From JAFKKS01 sp050187875 (GTDB lineage: Bacteria; Pseudomonadota; Alphaproteobacteria; Rhizobiales; Xanthobacteraceae): DNA of 64,000 nt. The position numbers were made by a program, and so were the translations under genes. Shown here piece by piece: positions 51,633-59,871 of the stretch (position 1 is its first letter; each line of letters begins with the position of its first letter). Location: NCBI GenBank assembly GCA_050187875.1, contig JBFWXB010000001.1, positions 62,001 to 126,000 of the forward strand. The letters are read 5' to 3'. The notes under the pieces were generated by a model. The model was given only the letters and a program-made list of their open reading frames with translations, was not told the DNA's origin and made no database searches.

Positions 51633-52808
51633 ATGGCATTCGATCTGGTTTTGAAAGGCGGACGGGTTATCGACCCGTCGCAGAATATCGACCGCGTCGC
51701 CGACGTCGCCTTCACCGGTGGCAAGGTCGCGAAGGTCGGCAACGATCTCGCCCGCGAGGGCGCGGCGGAAGTGCGCGATGTCTCGGGCGCCATCGTCTCG
51801 CCGGGGCTCATCGACCTGCACACCCATGTCTATTGGGGTGGCACCTCGCTCGGCATCGATGCCGAGGATTTCTGCCGCATGAGCGGCGTCACCACCGCGA
51901 TCGACACCGGCAGCGCCGGACCCGGCAACTTCGCCGGCTTCCGCAAGCACGTGATCGAGCCGTCGGCCGTGCGCATCCTCGCTTATCTCCACGTCTCCTT
52001 CGCCGGCATTTTCGGCTTCTCGAAAACCGTGATGGTCGGCGAGAGCGAGGAGATGCGGCTGATGGCGCCGATTGAAGCGGTGGCCGTCGCCGACAAGAAC
52101 CGCGATGTGATCGTCGGCATCAAGGTGCGCGTCGGACGCGGCTCCAGCGGCATCCATGGCACCGCGCCGCTCGACATCGCGCTGCAGGCGGCGAACGAAG
52201 TCGGCATGCCGCTGATGTGCCACATCGACTTCCCGCCGCCGAGCTACGAGGAGGTCGTCGAGCGATTGCGGCCGGGCGATGTGCTCACCCACGCGTTCCG
52301 CCCCTTCCCCAATGCGCCCGTCGACCATCAGGGCAAGGTGAAGGACGTGGTGAACAAGGCGCGCGCGCGCGGCGTGAAATTCGACATCGGCCACGGCAAG
52401 GGTTCGTTCGCGTTCAAGACTGCACGCGCGATGCTCGCCAACGGCTTCTATCCCGACACGATCTCTTCCGACGTGCATGCGCTCTGCATCGAGGGGCCTG
52501 CCTTCGATCAGGTGACGACACTCTCGAAATTCCTCTGCATGGGCATGCCGCTCAAGGACGTGATCGCAGCAAGCACGGTGAACGCCGCGATGGCGCTGCA
52601 GCGGCCGGAGCTCGGCACCTTCAAGCCCGGCGCCGTCGGCGACGCCACCATCCTCAACGTCAGGGACGGCCAGTTCGATTACGTCGATGTGGTCGGCGAG
52701 CACATGACCGGCGACAAGCGCATCGTCTCCGAAGCCGTCGTTCTCGGTGGCCGCTGGTGGTACGCGCAGGACGAAGCGAAATTCCGCAAACTGGAGAAGG
52801 CCGCATGA
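51633..52808 (+). CDS. Amidohydrolase/deacetylase-family metallohydrolase
   Basis: This 391-aa TIM-barrel amidohydrolase is of the dihydroorotase/deacetylase type. Metal ligands are DLHTHVYWG near residue 61, then CHIDFPPPS, LTHAFRPFPN and the Asp in TISSDVHAL. A conserved N-terminal strand (FDLVLKGGRVIDPSQNI) and C-terminal strands (LGTFKPGAVGDATILNV) close the composite domain. It is translationally coupled to the RidA gene (4-bp overlap). The substrate is unknown; an amide, imide or N-acyl compound is likely for the family. Confidence 0.9.
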   Translation: MAFDLVLKGGRVIDPSQNIDRVADVAFTGGKVAKVGNDLAREGAAEVRDVSGAIVSPGLIDLHTHVYWGGTSLGIDAEDFCRMSGVTTAIDTGSAGPGNFAGFRKHVIEPSAVRILAYLHVSFAGIFGFSKTVMVGESEEMRLMAPIEAVAVADKNRDVIVGIKVRVGRGSSGIHGTAPLDIALQAANEVGMPLMCHIDFPPPSYEEVVERLRPGDVLTHAFRPFPNAPVDHQGKVKDVVNKARARGVKFDIGHGKGSFAFKTARAMLANGFYPDTISSDVHALCIEGPAFDQVTTLSKFLCMGMPLKDVIAASTVNAAMALQRPELGTFKPGAVGDATILNVRDGQFDYVDVVGEHMTGDKRIVSEAVVLGGRWWYAQDEAKFRKLEKAA

Positions 52809-53263
52809 GCGCGGAAGACAATCTCAAGAAGCTCGGATTGACGCTCCCGAGCGTGCCGACGCCGATCGCGACCTATGTCTCCTTCAAGCGCGACGGCAAC
52901 ACGATCTATTGCTCCGGCCAGGGACCACGGAAGCCGGACGGCGGCTACTACACCGGCAAGGTCGGCAAGGACGTGACCGTCGACCAGGCCTACGAGCACG
53001 CCAAGATCGTCGGGCTCGGCCTCCTCGCGGCAGCGAAAGCGGCAGCGGGCAGTCTCGACAAGGTCGAAGTCATCAAGCTCTTGGCCATGGTCAACGCCGT
53101 GCCGGAATTCGCCGACCAGCCGAAAGTCATCAACGGCTGCTCCGACCTCCTCGTCGCCGTGCTCGGCGAACGCGGCCGCCACGCGCGCTCGGCGGTCGGC
53201 ATGGGCTCGCTCCCCAACAACATGACGGTCGAGATCGAGGCCGTGATGCGCGTGGTGGAGTAG
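52805..53263 (+). CDS. RidA/YjgF-family protein
   Basis: This 152-aa protein of the RidA superfamily has the family's catalytic-type Arg in RHARSAVGMGSLPNN and Glu in VEIEAVMRVVE. It is longer than RidA itself, with an extra N-terminus (MSAEDNLKKLGLTLP), as in the YjgF subgroups next to catabolic genes. Such proteins hydrolyse reactive imines or enamines. The ATG at 52805 overlaps the amidohydrolase stop, so the two act together. The open frame further upstream is shadow sequence. Confidence 0.92.
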   Translation: MSAEDNLKKLGLTLPSVPTPIATYVSFKRDGNTIYCSGQGPRKPDGGYYTGKVGKDVTVDQAYEHAKIVGLGLLAAAKAAAGSLDKVEVIKLLAMVNAVPEFADQPKVINGCSDLLVAVLGERGRHARSAVGMGSLPNNMTVEIEAVMRVVE

Positions 53264-53290
53264 AAAAAAGATTCGCCCACGCGCCGCAGC

Positions 53291-53385
53291 TGTCATGCCC
53301 GCGAAAGCGGGCATCCAGCATCCCCTGCCTTCACTGTAATCGAGAGCTCACGGCGTACTGGGTCCCCGCCTTCGCGGGGACGACA
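53291..53385. repeat. Intergenic palindromic repeat, copy R6
   Basis: The hairpins ATGCCCGC-GAAA-GCGGGCAT and GTCCCCGC-CTTC-GCGGGGAC are joined by a spacer. It lies between the convergent ridA-like gene and the Opp ATPase gene. Confidence 0.75.
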
Positions 53386-53392
53386 CCCTGTC

Positions 53393-54367
53393 TCACTCCA
53401 CCAGATGACACGCCGCCAAGCGGCCATCGGCGGCGCGCGCAAGCGGCGGCGTCTCCACCTTGCAACGCCCGAACGCCTTCGAGCAGCGCGTATGGAAGGC
53501 GCAGCCCGACGGTGGATTGATCGGCGAGGGAATATCCCCCTGCAGCACGATGCGCTCGCGCTTGGCACGCGGGTCAGGCAGCGGCGCCGCCGCGAGAAGC
53601 GCCTGGGTGTAAGGATGGCGCGGATTCTCGAACAGCGCATCCTTGGTTGCGAGCTCGACGATCTTGCCGAGATACATCACCGCGACGCGATGCCCGATAT
53701 GCTCGACCACGCCGAGGTCATGCGAGATGAAGAGGTAAGCGAGGCCAAGCTCCTCCTGCAGGTCCATCATCAGGTTGAGCACCTGCGCCTGCACCGAGAC
53801 GTCGAGCGCCGAGACCGGCTCATCGGCGACGATGAGCGCGGGATTGAGCGCGAGCGCCCGCGCGATGCCGAGCCGCTGGCGCTGCCCCCCGGAAAACTCG
53901 AACGGGAAGCGCCGCATCGCATCGGGCCGCAAGCCGACCTGCTCGAACAGCGCGGCGACGCGGGCCGCGCGCTCGGAGGGAATGACGTCGGAATAGTTCT
54001 CCAGCGGCTCGCTGACGATCTTTCCCGCCGTGAGGCGCGGATTGAGCGACGCGTAAGGATCCTGGAACACCATCTGCGCGCGGCGCCGGTGCGGCCGCAT
54101 CGCGTCAGGGCCGAGATGGGTGATGTCGGCGCCTTCGAGCCGGATCGCTCCGGCCGTCGGCTCGATCAGACGCAACACCAGCTTACCGACAGTCGATTTA
54201 CCGCTGCCGGATTCGCCGACGAGACACAGCGTCTCCCCCGGCGCGATGGTGAGATCGACGCCATCGACCGCGCGGATTGCCTTCACCTCGCGGTTGAACA
54301 AGCCGCGGCTGAGCGGAAAATGCTTCTTCAGCCCGGCGACCTCGAGGAGCGGAGCGGGCGCGCTCAT
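53393..54367 (-). CDS. Peptide-type ABC transporter ATP-binding protein (OppF-like)
   Basis: This 324-aa ATPase has Walker A GESGSGKST, signature FSGGQRQRLGIARAL, Walker B LIVADEPVSALDVS and the oligopeptide C-terminal cysteine-rich tail CAFHTRCSKAFGRCKVETP. The ATG at 54367 overlaps the OppD-like stop (ATGA); the frame to 54412 is rejected. It is the last gene of the long leftward operon. Confidence 0.94.
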   Translation of the reverse strand: MSAPAPLLEVAGLKKHFPLSRGLFNREVKAIRAVDGVDLTIAPGETLCLVGESGSGKSTVGKLVLRLIEPTAGAIRLEGADITHLGPDAMRPHRRRAQMVFQDPYASLNPRLTAGKIVSEPLENYSDVIPSERAARVAALFEQVGLRPDAMRRFPFEFSGGQRQRLGIARALALNPALIVADEPVSALDVSVQAQVLNLMMDLQEELGLAYLFISHDLGVVEHIGHRVAVMYLGKIVELATKDALFENPRHPYTQALLAAAPLPDPRAKRERIVLQGDIPSPINPPSGCAFHTRCSKAFGRCKVETPPLARAADGRLAACHLVE

Positions 54368-55380
54368 GCAGCCACCAGCGCTTCGCGCATGACATCTTCG
54401 GCGCGGTGACACGCGGCCGTGTGCCCGTTGCCGAGCGCGCGCAGTTCCGGCGTTTCGACGCGGCAGCGGTCGATCGCAAAGGGACAGCGCGGCGCGAAAG
54501 CGCAGCCGACGATGGGCTCGCGCAGCGACGGCACGATGCCGGGGATTTCGGTCAGCCGGCGCTTGCGCCCAGCGCCGCGGAAGCGCGGGATCGAGGCCAT
54601 CAACCCGCGCGTATAAGGATGCGCCGGCCGATCGAACAGTTCAAGGATCGGCGCTTCTTCGATCTTGCGCCCGGCATACATCACCATCACGCGCTGGCAT
54701 GTCTCGGCAACGACCCCGAGGTCGTGCGTGATGAGGATCACCGCGGCGCCCGTGCGCGATTTGAGCTCGATGATCAGCTCAAGAATCTGCGCCTGGATGG
54801 TGACGTCGAGCGCCGTCGTCGGCTCGTCGGCGATGAGAAGCTTCGGATTGCAGGCGAGCGCGGTCGCGATCATCACGCGCTGACGCATGCCGCCGGAGAA
54901 TTGGTGCGGATAGTCGTCGAGCCGGCGCGCGGCATCGGGGATGTGCACGAGACGCAGCATCTCGGCCGCGCGCTCCCGCGCCTGCGCGGCGCTCGCGCCG
55001 GAATGGATGCGCACGGCCTCCGCGATCTGGTGGCCGACGGTGAGCACTGGATTGAGGCTCGTCATCGGCTCCTGAAAGATCATCGCCATAGCGTTGCCGC
55101 GGATGCGCCGCATCGCCGCTTCGTCGAGGCCGGCGAGGTCCTTGCCCTCGAAATGCACGCTGCCGCCGACGATGCGCGCCAGCCGATCGGGCAGAAGCCG
55201 CATCACCGACAGCGCGGTCACGCTCTTGCCGCAGCCGGATTCACCGACGATGCCGAGTGTTTCACCCGGCGATATATCGAATGAGACACCGTCGACGGCA
55301 CGCGTCACGCCGTCCGCAGTGAAGAAATGTGTGCGCAGGTCGCGCACCGAGAGAAGCGCGGCTGCGCGGGCTTCCACCAT
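54364..55380 (-). CDS. Peptide-type ABC transporter ATP-binding protein (OppD-like)
   Basis: This 338-aa ATPase has Walker A GESGCGKSV, signature FSGGMRQRVMIATAL, Walker B LLIADEPTTALDVT and the C-terminal CAFAPRCPFAIDRCRVETPE motif. The ATG at 55380 overlaps the permease stop; a GTG at 55383 is one codon earlier. It pairs with the OppF-like ATPase. The substrate could be a peptide or another nitrogen compound, given the neighbouring hydrolases. Confidence 0.94.
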   Translation of the reverse strand: MVEARAAALLSVRDLRTHFFTADGVTRAVDGVSFDISPGETLGIVGESGCGKSVTALSVMRLLPDRLARIVGGSVHFEGKDLAGLDEAAMRRIRGNAMAMIFQEPMTSLNPVLTVGHQIAEAVRIHSGASAAQARERAAEMLRLVHIPDAARRLDDYPHQFSGGMRQRVMIATALACNPKLLIADEPTTALDVTIQAQILELIIELKSRTGAAVILITHDLGVVAETCQRVMVMYAGRKIEEAPILELFDRPAHPYTRGLMASIPRFRGAGRKRRLTEIPGIVPSLREPIVGCAFAPRCPFAIDRCRVETPELRALGNGHTAACHRAEDVMREALVAA

Positions 55381-56270
55381 CACATGCGCCTCGCAAGCCG
55401 CGGGTCAAGCCGGTCGCGCAAGCCGTCACCGAGAAGATTGACCGCGAGAACGACGAGCGCGAGCGCAATGCCGGGCGCGAAGATCGTCCAGGGCGCACGG
55501 CTCAGGAACAAGCGGCTCTGCGCGATCATATTGCCCCAGGTCGGCACCTCCGGCGGCGTACCCGCCCCGAGGAAGGAAAGCGACGCCTCGATCAGGATCG
55601 CGGACGCGCAGATATAGGTCGCCTGCACGATCAGCGGCGCGATCGTGCTCGGCAGAATGTGGCGCAAGAGGATTTTCCACACCGGCGTGCCGCTCGACAC
55701 CGCCGCCTCGACATACGGCGCCTCGCGCACGCTCAGCACCACCGCGCGCACGAGCCGCACGACGCGCGGCACCTCGGGGATCGTGATCGCGAAGATCACG
55801 ACCGTGACACTCGCGCGCGTCAGCGCGACCAGCGCGATCGCGAGCAGGATGCCGGGGATCGCCATGAGCCCGTCCATCAACCGCATCACGACCGCATCAG
55901 CCTTGCGGAAATAGCCGGCGAGAAGGCCGATCGCGAGACCCATCACGATCGACAGCACCGACACGGCGATGCCGACATAGAGCGAGACCTGCGCACCGAA
56001 GATGGTGCGGGCGAAGACATCGCGGCCAAGATGGTCGGTGCCGAGCCAGTTCGCCGCCGAAGGCGGGCGCAGGCGCTGCGCCGGCCGCATGCTGACGGGG
56101 TCACCCGCGAACAGCGGCGCGGCGATGGCGAGCACCATCACGATCAGCAGGATCAGCGCGCCGATCGTCATGGTCGGATTGCGGCGCACGAAGCGCATCG
56201 CCGCCGCCATAGGGCTTCGCCGCTCGACGGCGAGCGCGGCCGATTGCTGTGTGAGATCGACGGCGGTCAA
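55380..56270 (-). CDS. Peptide-type ABC transporter permease (OppC-like)
   Basis: This 296-aa inner-membrane protein has an N-terminal OppC_N segment (MAAAMRFVRRNPTMTIGALILLIVMVLAIAAPLFAGDP) and a BPD_transp_1 domain. The LGTDHLGRDVFARTIFGAQVSLYVGIAVSVLS motif and the EAA loop YVEAAVSSGTPVWKILLRHILPS are typical. Its start overlaps the OppB-like stop by 4 bp. Confidence 0.95.
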   Translation of the reverse strand: MTAVDLTQQSAALAVERRSPMAAAMRFVRRNPTMTIGALILLIVMVLAIAAPLFAGDPVSMRPAQRLRPPSAANWLGTDHLGRDVFARTIFGAQVSLYVGIAVSVLSIVMGLAIGLLAGYFRKADAVVMRLMDGLMAIPGILLAIALVALTRASVTVVIFAITIPEVPRVVRLVRAVVLSVREAPYVEAAVSSGTPVWKILLRHILPSTIAPLIVQATYICASAILIEASLSFLGAGTPPEVPTWGNMIAQSRLFLSRAPWTIFAPGIALALVVLAVNLLGDGLRDRLDPRLARRM

Positions 56271-57208
56271 TAGCGGATCCTCGGATCGAGCAGCGTATAG
56301 GTGAGGTCGACCAGGAGGTTCACCAGAACATAAACACCGGAGAAGATGAGGATCACGCCCTGGATTACCGGATAATCTCGTTTCTGGATGGCGTCGACGA
56401 CGAGCCGCCCGACACCGGGGATGTTGAACACCGTCTCGGTGATGACGACGCCGCCGATGAGAAGTGCGACGCCGATGCCGATCACGGTGACGATCGGCAC
56501 GCCCGCATTCTTGAGCGCGTGCTTGAGCAGCATCGATTGCGTCGCGACGCCCTTGGCGCGGGCCGTGCGGATGTAGTCCTCGGCGAGGACCTCAAGCATC
56601 GAGGCGCGGGTGATGCGCGCGATCAGCGCGACATAAGCAAGGCCGAGCGCGATGGAGGGTAGCACCAGCCGCTCGATCCAGGGCCCGATCCCCTGCTCGA
56701 TCGGCACATACCCCTGCACCGGGAGCCAGCGCAGCGTGATCGAGAACACATAAATGAGGAGATAGCCGACGACGAAGACCGGAACGGAGAAGCCAGCGAC
56801 CGAGAGCGCCATCAGCGACCGATCGACCCACGTTCCCGCCTTCCACGCGGCGAAAACACCGAAGCTGACCGCGAGCGCCACGGCAACCGCGATCGTCGTC
56901 ACGGCGAGCGACACCGTCGGCTGGACGCGCTGCGCGATGAGATGCAGCACCGGCTCGTTCGAGAAGATCGATATGCCGAAATCGCCCTGCAGGATGCGCC
57001 CGGCCCAGTTGATGAACTGCACCGGGAGCGGGTCCTCGAGCCCCAGCCGCTGGCGGATCGAGGTGATCTGCTCGATCGAGGCATTGTCGCCGGCGATGAT
57101 CGCGGCCGGATCGCCGGGGGCGAGATGCAGCAGCAGGAACACGAACACCGCGACGATGCCCATGACGAGCACCGTCGAGGCGAGCCGGCGGGCGACATAG
57201 GCGAGCAT
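56267..57208 (-). CDS. Peptide-type ABC transporter permease (OppB-like)
   Basis: This 313-aa inner-membrane protein opens with MLAYVARRLASTVLVMGIVAVFVFLLLHLAPGDPA, the OppB hallmark. The coupling loop DYIRTARAKGVATQSMLLKHALKNA is present. The gene lies 66 bp after the binding-protein gene and overlaps the OppC-like gene by 4 bp. Confidence 0.95.
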   Translation of the reverse strand: MLAYVARRLASTVLVMGIVAVFVFLLLHLAPGDPAAIIAGDNASIEQITSIRQRLGLEDPLPVQFINWAGRILQGDFGISIFSNEPVLHLIAQRVQPTVSLAVTTIAVAVALAVSFGVFAAWKAGTWVDRSLMALSVAGFSVPVFVVGYLLIYVFSITLRWLPVQGYVPIEQGIGPWIERLVLPSIALGLAYVALIARITRASMLEVLAEDYIRTARAKGVATQSMLLKHALKNAGVPIVTVIGIGVALLIGGVVITETVFNIPGVGRLVVDAIQKRDYPVIQGVILIFSGVYVLVNLLVDLTYTLLDPRIRY

Positions 57209-57274
57209 CGGACCTCCGCGCGGGTCAGATTCCGGTTATGACGTCACGCACCGGCCATCCGGCACACGCGGCAC

Positions 57275-58876
57275 TCACGCCTTCTCGATATTCCAGAACG
57301 GAATGATCTCGGGCACCGCGAGGACGCCGCGCAAATTCTTGCGGTAGGCAACCGGCGAGAGGAATTGCCCGAGCCAGATATGCGGCACGAAATCCCAATC
57401 ATGCTTCTGCATCTCGCGCGCGATCGCCTTCTGCTCGTCGAGCGAGCCCGCCGCCGCCCACTTGTCGCGCAGTTGTTCGTGCACGGGATCGTTCGGCCAG
57501 CCGAACCAGCCTTTCTCGCCGTTGGTCTGGTGGCCGACATAAGCGATCGGGTTGCCGACTGACGCGGCGCCCGACCACGTGATGAAGGCGTTCCAGCCGC
57601 CCTGGTCCGGCGGCGCCTTGACTGCGCGCCGCGTGACGACGCCGCCCCAATCGGAGGCGGCGAGGTCCACGGTGATGCCGGCGTCGCGCAGACGCTGCGC
57701 CAAAAGCTGCGCGGAATTGCTCATGAAGTCGATATTCGTCGCATGCAGCACGGTGACCGGTTTGCCGTCGTAGCCCGACTTCTTGAACAGTTCCTTCGCC
57801 TTGGCGAGGTTCGGCGCCTCCTTGAACCATTGGGTATTCTCGTCGTTCTCCATCGGCGTGCCGCAGGCGAATTGCGATGGGCACTTCCGGTAATATTTCG
57901 GATTGCCGAACGACGCCTTCATGAACTCTTCCTGGTCGATCAGGTAGAGCAGCGCCTTGCGCGCATCGACATTGTTGAACGGCGGGTAGAGGTGGTTGAG
58001 GCGGATGATGCCGTAATTGCCGAGCTTGTTGAGCACCTCGACCTTGACGTTCGGGTCGCTTTCGAGCGTATCGAGGAGATCGAGCGGCGGAATTTCGAAG
58101 AAGTCGATCTCGCCGGCCTTCAAGGCTTGCAGCGCGGTCTGCGAGTCCGGCATGTTCTCGTAGATGACGCGATCGACCTTGGCGATCTTGCCGCCGGCCA
58201 TTCCGCTCGCGGGCTCCGAGCGCGGCTTATAATTCGGATTGCGGTCGTAGACGTAGCGCGTGCCCTGCTGCGATTCGTTGCGGTTATAGATGAAGGGACC
58301 GGAGCCGATATATTCGGTGATCTGCTGGTTGGGGTCGGTCTCGGCCTCCTTCTTGCGCATGATGTAGAGCATCGGCGTCGCCGTCTTCGCCATCAGATCG
58401 GCGATGAGGCCGTAGCGCTCCTTCAGCGCGATGACGAAGGTCTTGTCGTCCTTCTTCGAAATGTCCTTCACGCGCTGCATCATGTGCTGGCCGCCGCCGT
58501 CGCGCGCCGCCCATCGCCGGATCGAGGCGACGACGTCGTCGGCCGTCACCGGCGTCTTGTCGGAGAACGCAAGGCCGTCGCGCAGTTCGAAGGTGTAGGT
58601 GAGCTTGTCATCCGACGTGCCCCACTTGCCGACCATCTGCGGCTGCGTCTTGAGGTCGCCGTCGAGCGCGAACAGCGTGTCGTAGATCATCGCGCCGTGA
58701 TAGGCGGTGATGTTGGCGGTCGTCCAAATCGGATCGAGCGAGCGCAAATCCCCCTGCATCACGGCGCGGATCGTGCGCGCCTTGCTCGGCTGCGCGCGCA
58801 GTATGCTTGGAAAGCCGCCAAGTGCGGCGGTCGCGGCGATGGTTCCCTTGACGAAAGTCCGGCGCGTCGTAGCCAT
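57275..58876 (-). CDS. Peptide/opine-type ABC substrate-binding protein (family 5), Tat signal
   Basis: This 533-aa periplasmic protein of the SBP_bac_5 family (OppA/DppA-like) has the twin-arginine signal TTRRTFVKGTIAATAALGG. Family motifs FALDGDLKTQPQMVGKWGTSDDKLTYTFELRDGLAFSDKTPVTADDV are clear. The ATG at 58876 has GGGGGGAAG upstream. The frame extends to 58930 without support. It precedes the permease genes in the operon. A 160-bp gap with a short GGAGGA/TCCTCC inverted repeat separates it from the creatininase gene upstream. Confidence 0.93.
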   Translation of the reverse strand: MATTRRTFVKGTIAATAALGGFPSILRAQPSKARTIRAVMQGDLRSLDPIWTTANITAYHGAMIYDTLFALDGDLKTQPQMVGKWGTSDDKLTYTFELRDGLAFSDKTPVTADDVVASIRRWAARDGGGQHMMQRVKDISKKDDKTFVIALKERYGLIADLMAKTATPMLYIMRKKEAETDPNQQITEYIGSGPFIYNRNESQQGTRYVYDRNPNYKPRSEPASGMAGGKIAKVDRVIYENMPDSQTALQALKAGEIDFFEIPPLDLLDTLESDPNVKVEVLNKLGNYGIIRLNHLYPPFNNVDARKALLYLIDQEEFMKASFGNPKYYRKCPSQFACGTPMENDENTQWFKEAPNLAKAKELFKKSGYDGKPVTVLHATNIDFMSNSAQLLAQRLRDAGITVDLAASDWGGVVTRRAVKAPPDQGGWNAFITWSGAASVGNPIAYVGHQTNGEKGWFGWPNDPVHEQLRDKWAAAGSLDEQKAIAREMQKHDWDFVPHIWLGQFLSPVAYRKNLRGVLAVPEIIPFWNIEKA

Positions 58877-59036
58877 GTCGAGCTTCCCCCCATATTTTAT
58901 GTGGCTGATTTGCACGCGAGCGCATGCCATCGCTGCCTTGGCGCCATTAACTCATGAAAATGGGGCGTTCTTCAAGCGGCCCGCTATCGCGCGGTATCGT
59001 TTGGAGGAGAATATCCTCCTCAATTCTCGATGAATC

Positions 59037-59795
59037 TCAGACCCAAGGCTCGCCGGCAAGGAGCCCGGTAGCTAAAGCCTCGGCCGCTGCGGCGAGAAGC
59101 CGTTCGCCTTTTTCTTTGTTGGCGCGGCGCGCGTCGCCGAGGACGCCGGAGGCTGTGATTTCCTTGAAGGATTTCGCCCGGTGCAGCGGTTTGTTGAGGA
59201 TGGGCCGCGCCACCCGCGGCACCGGCCCCTGTGCCTCCGAAAGCCGCGAGGCGTCGACGAGATCGGGCGCGGCGACCATCATCATCGACGTTTCCGCCTC
59301 GCAAGCATGCTGGACGTTCGTCTGGTCTTCGAGCACGTCTTTGAACGCGTTCTCCGCCAGCACCCAATAGGTCGTGGTCGCAATCGGCGCGCCGAGGTCG
59401 CGCGCCAATTCGCCGACGATGACTTTCAGCGCGTCGATATTTCCGCCGTGTCCGTTGACGATCACGATGCGCTTGAAGCCGTGGCGCACCAGCGAGCCGC
59501 AGAGATCGCGCAGCACGGCCTCATAGGTCTCGAGCGTCAGCGTGAAGGTGCCGCCGAAATCCATGTGATGCTCGGCGAGCCCGCACCAGAGCGTAGGGGC
59601 AACGACGACCGGCTCCTTCGCGGCGATGATCCGCGCCGCGCGCCGCGCGATCTCGCCGCACAGGATCGTGTCGACGCCGGTCGCAAGATGCGGCCCGTGC
59701 TGCTCGACGGACGCGACCGGTAGGAGGACAAGCGCGTTCTTGGCCGCACGCTCGCGCAACGCTTCCGCACTGAGCCGCATCCACTCGATTTCCAT
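59037..59795 (-). CDS. Creatininase-family amidohydrolase
   Basis: This 252-aa metal hydrolase has the family motifs LPVASVEQHGPHLATGVDTILC with the metal His/Asp, MDFGGTFTLTLET and IVNGHGGNIDALKV. The acidic motif HACEAETSMMM follows. The ATG at 59795 (MEIEWMRLSAEALRERAA) has GGGGGAG at 6 nt, better than ATG 59801. Relatives include creatininase, formamide hydrolases and mycofactocin MftE. Its place between HyuAB and Opp genes supports hydrolysis of a cyclic amide. The exact substrate is unknown. Confidence 0.9.
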   Translation of the reverse strand: MEIEWMRLSAEALRERAAKNALVLLPVASVEQHGPHLATGVDTILCGEIARRAARIIAAKEPVVVAPTLWCGLAEHHMDFGGTFTLTLETYEAVLRDLCGSLVRHGFKRIVIVNGHGGNIDALKVIVGELARDLGAPIATTTYWVLAENAFKDVLEDQTNVQHACEAETSMMMVAAPDLVDASRLSEAQGPVPRVARPILNKPLHRAKSFKEITASGVLGDARRANKEKGERLLAAAAEALATGLLAGEPWV

Positions 59796-59837
59796 TGCCA
59801 TCTCCCCCTTCGCACATTCTGTAATCTTTGGCCCTGG

Positions 59838-59857
59838 GTCCCCGCTTTCGCGGGGAC
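59838..59857. repeat. Half-copy R7 of the GTCCCCGC hairpin
   Basis: GTCCCCGC-TTTC-GCGGGGAC forms a perfect 8-bp stem and matches the second hairpin of R6. It lies between hyuB and the creatininase gene. Confidence 0.7.
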
Positions 59858-59871
59858 GAGCGGCAAAACTC

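Noticed and set aside
52217..52804. Fusion of an upstream domain to RidA
   Set aside because: The upstream part is a shadow frame of the amidohydrolase gene, which is itself clearly coding.
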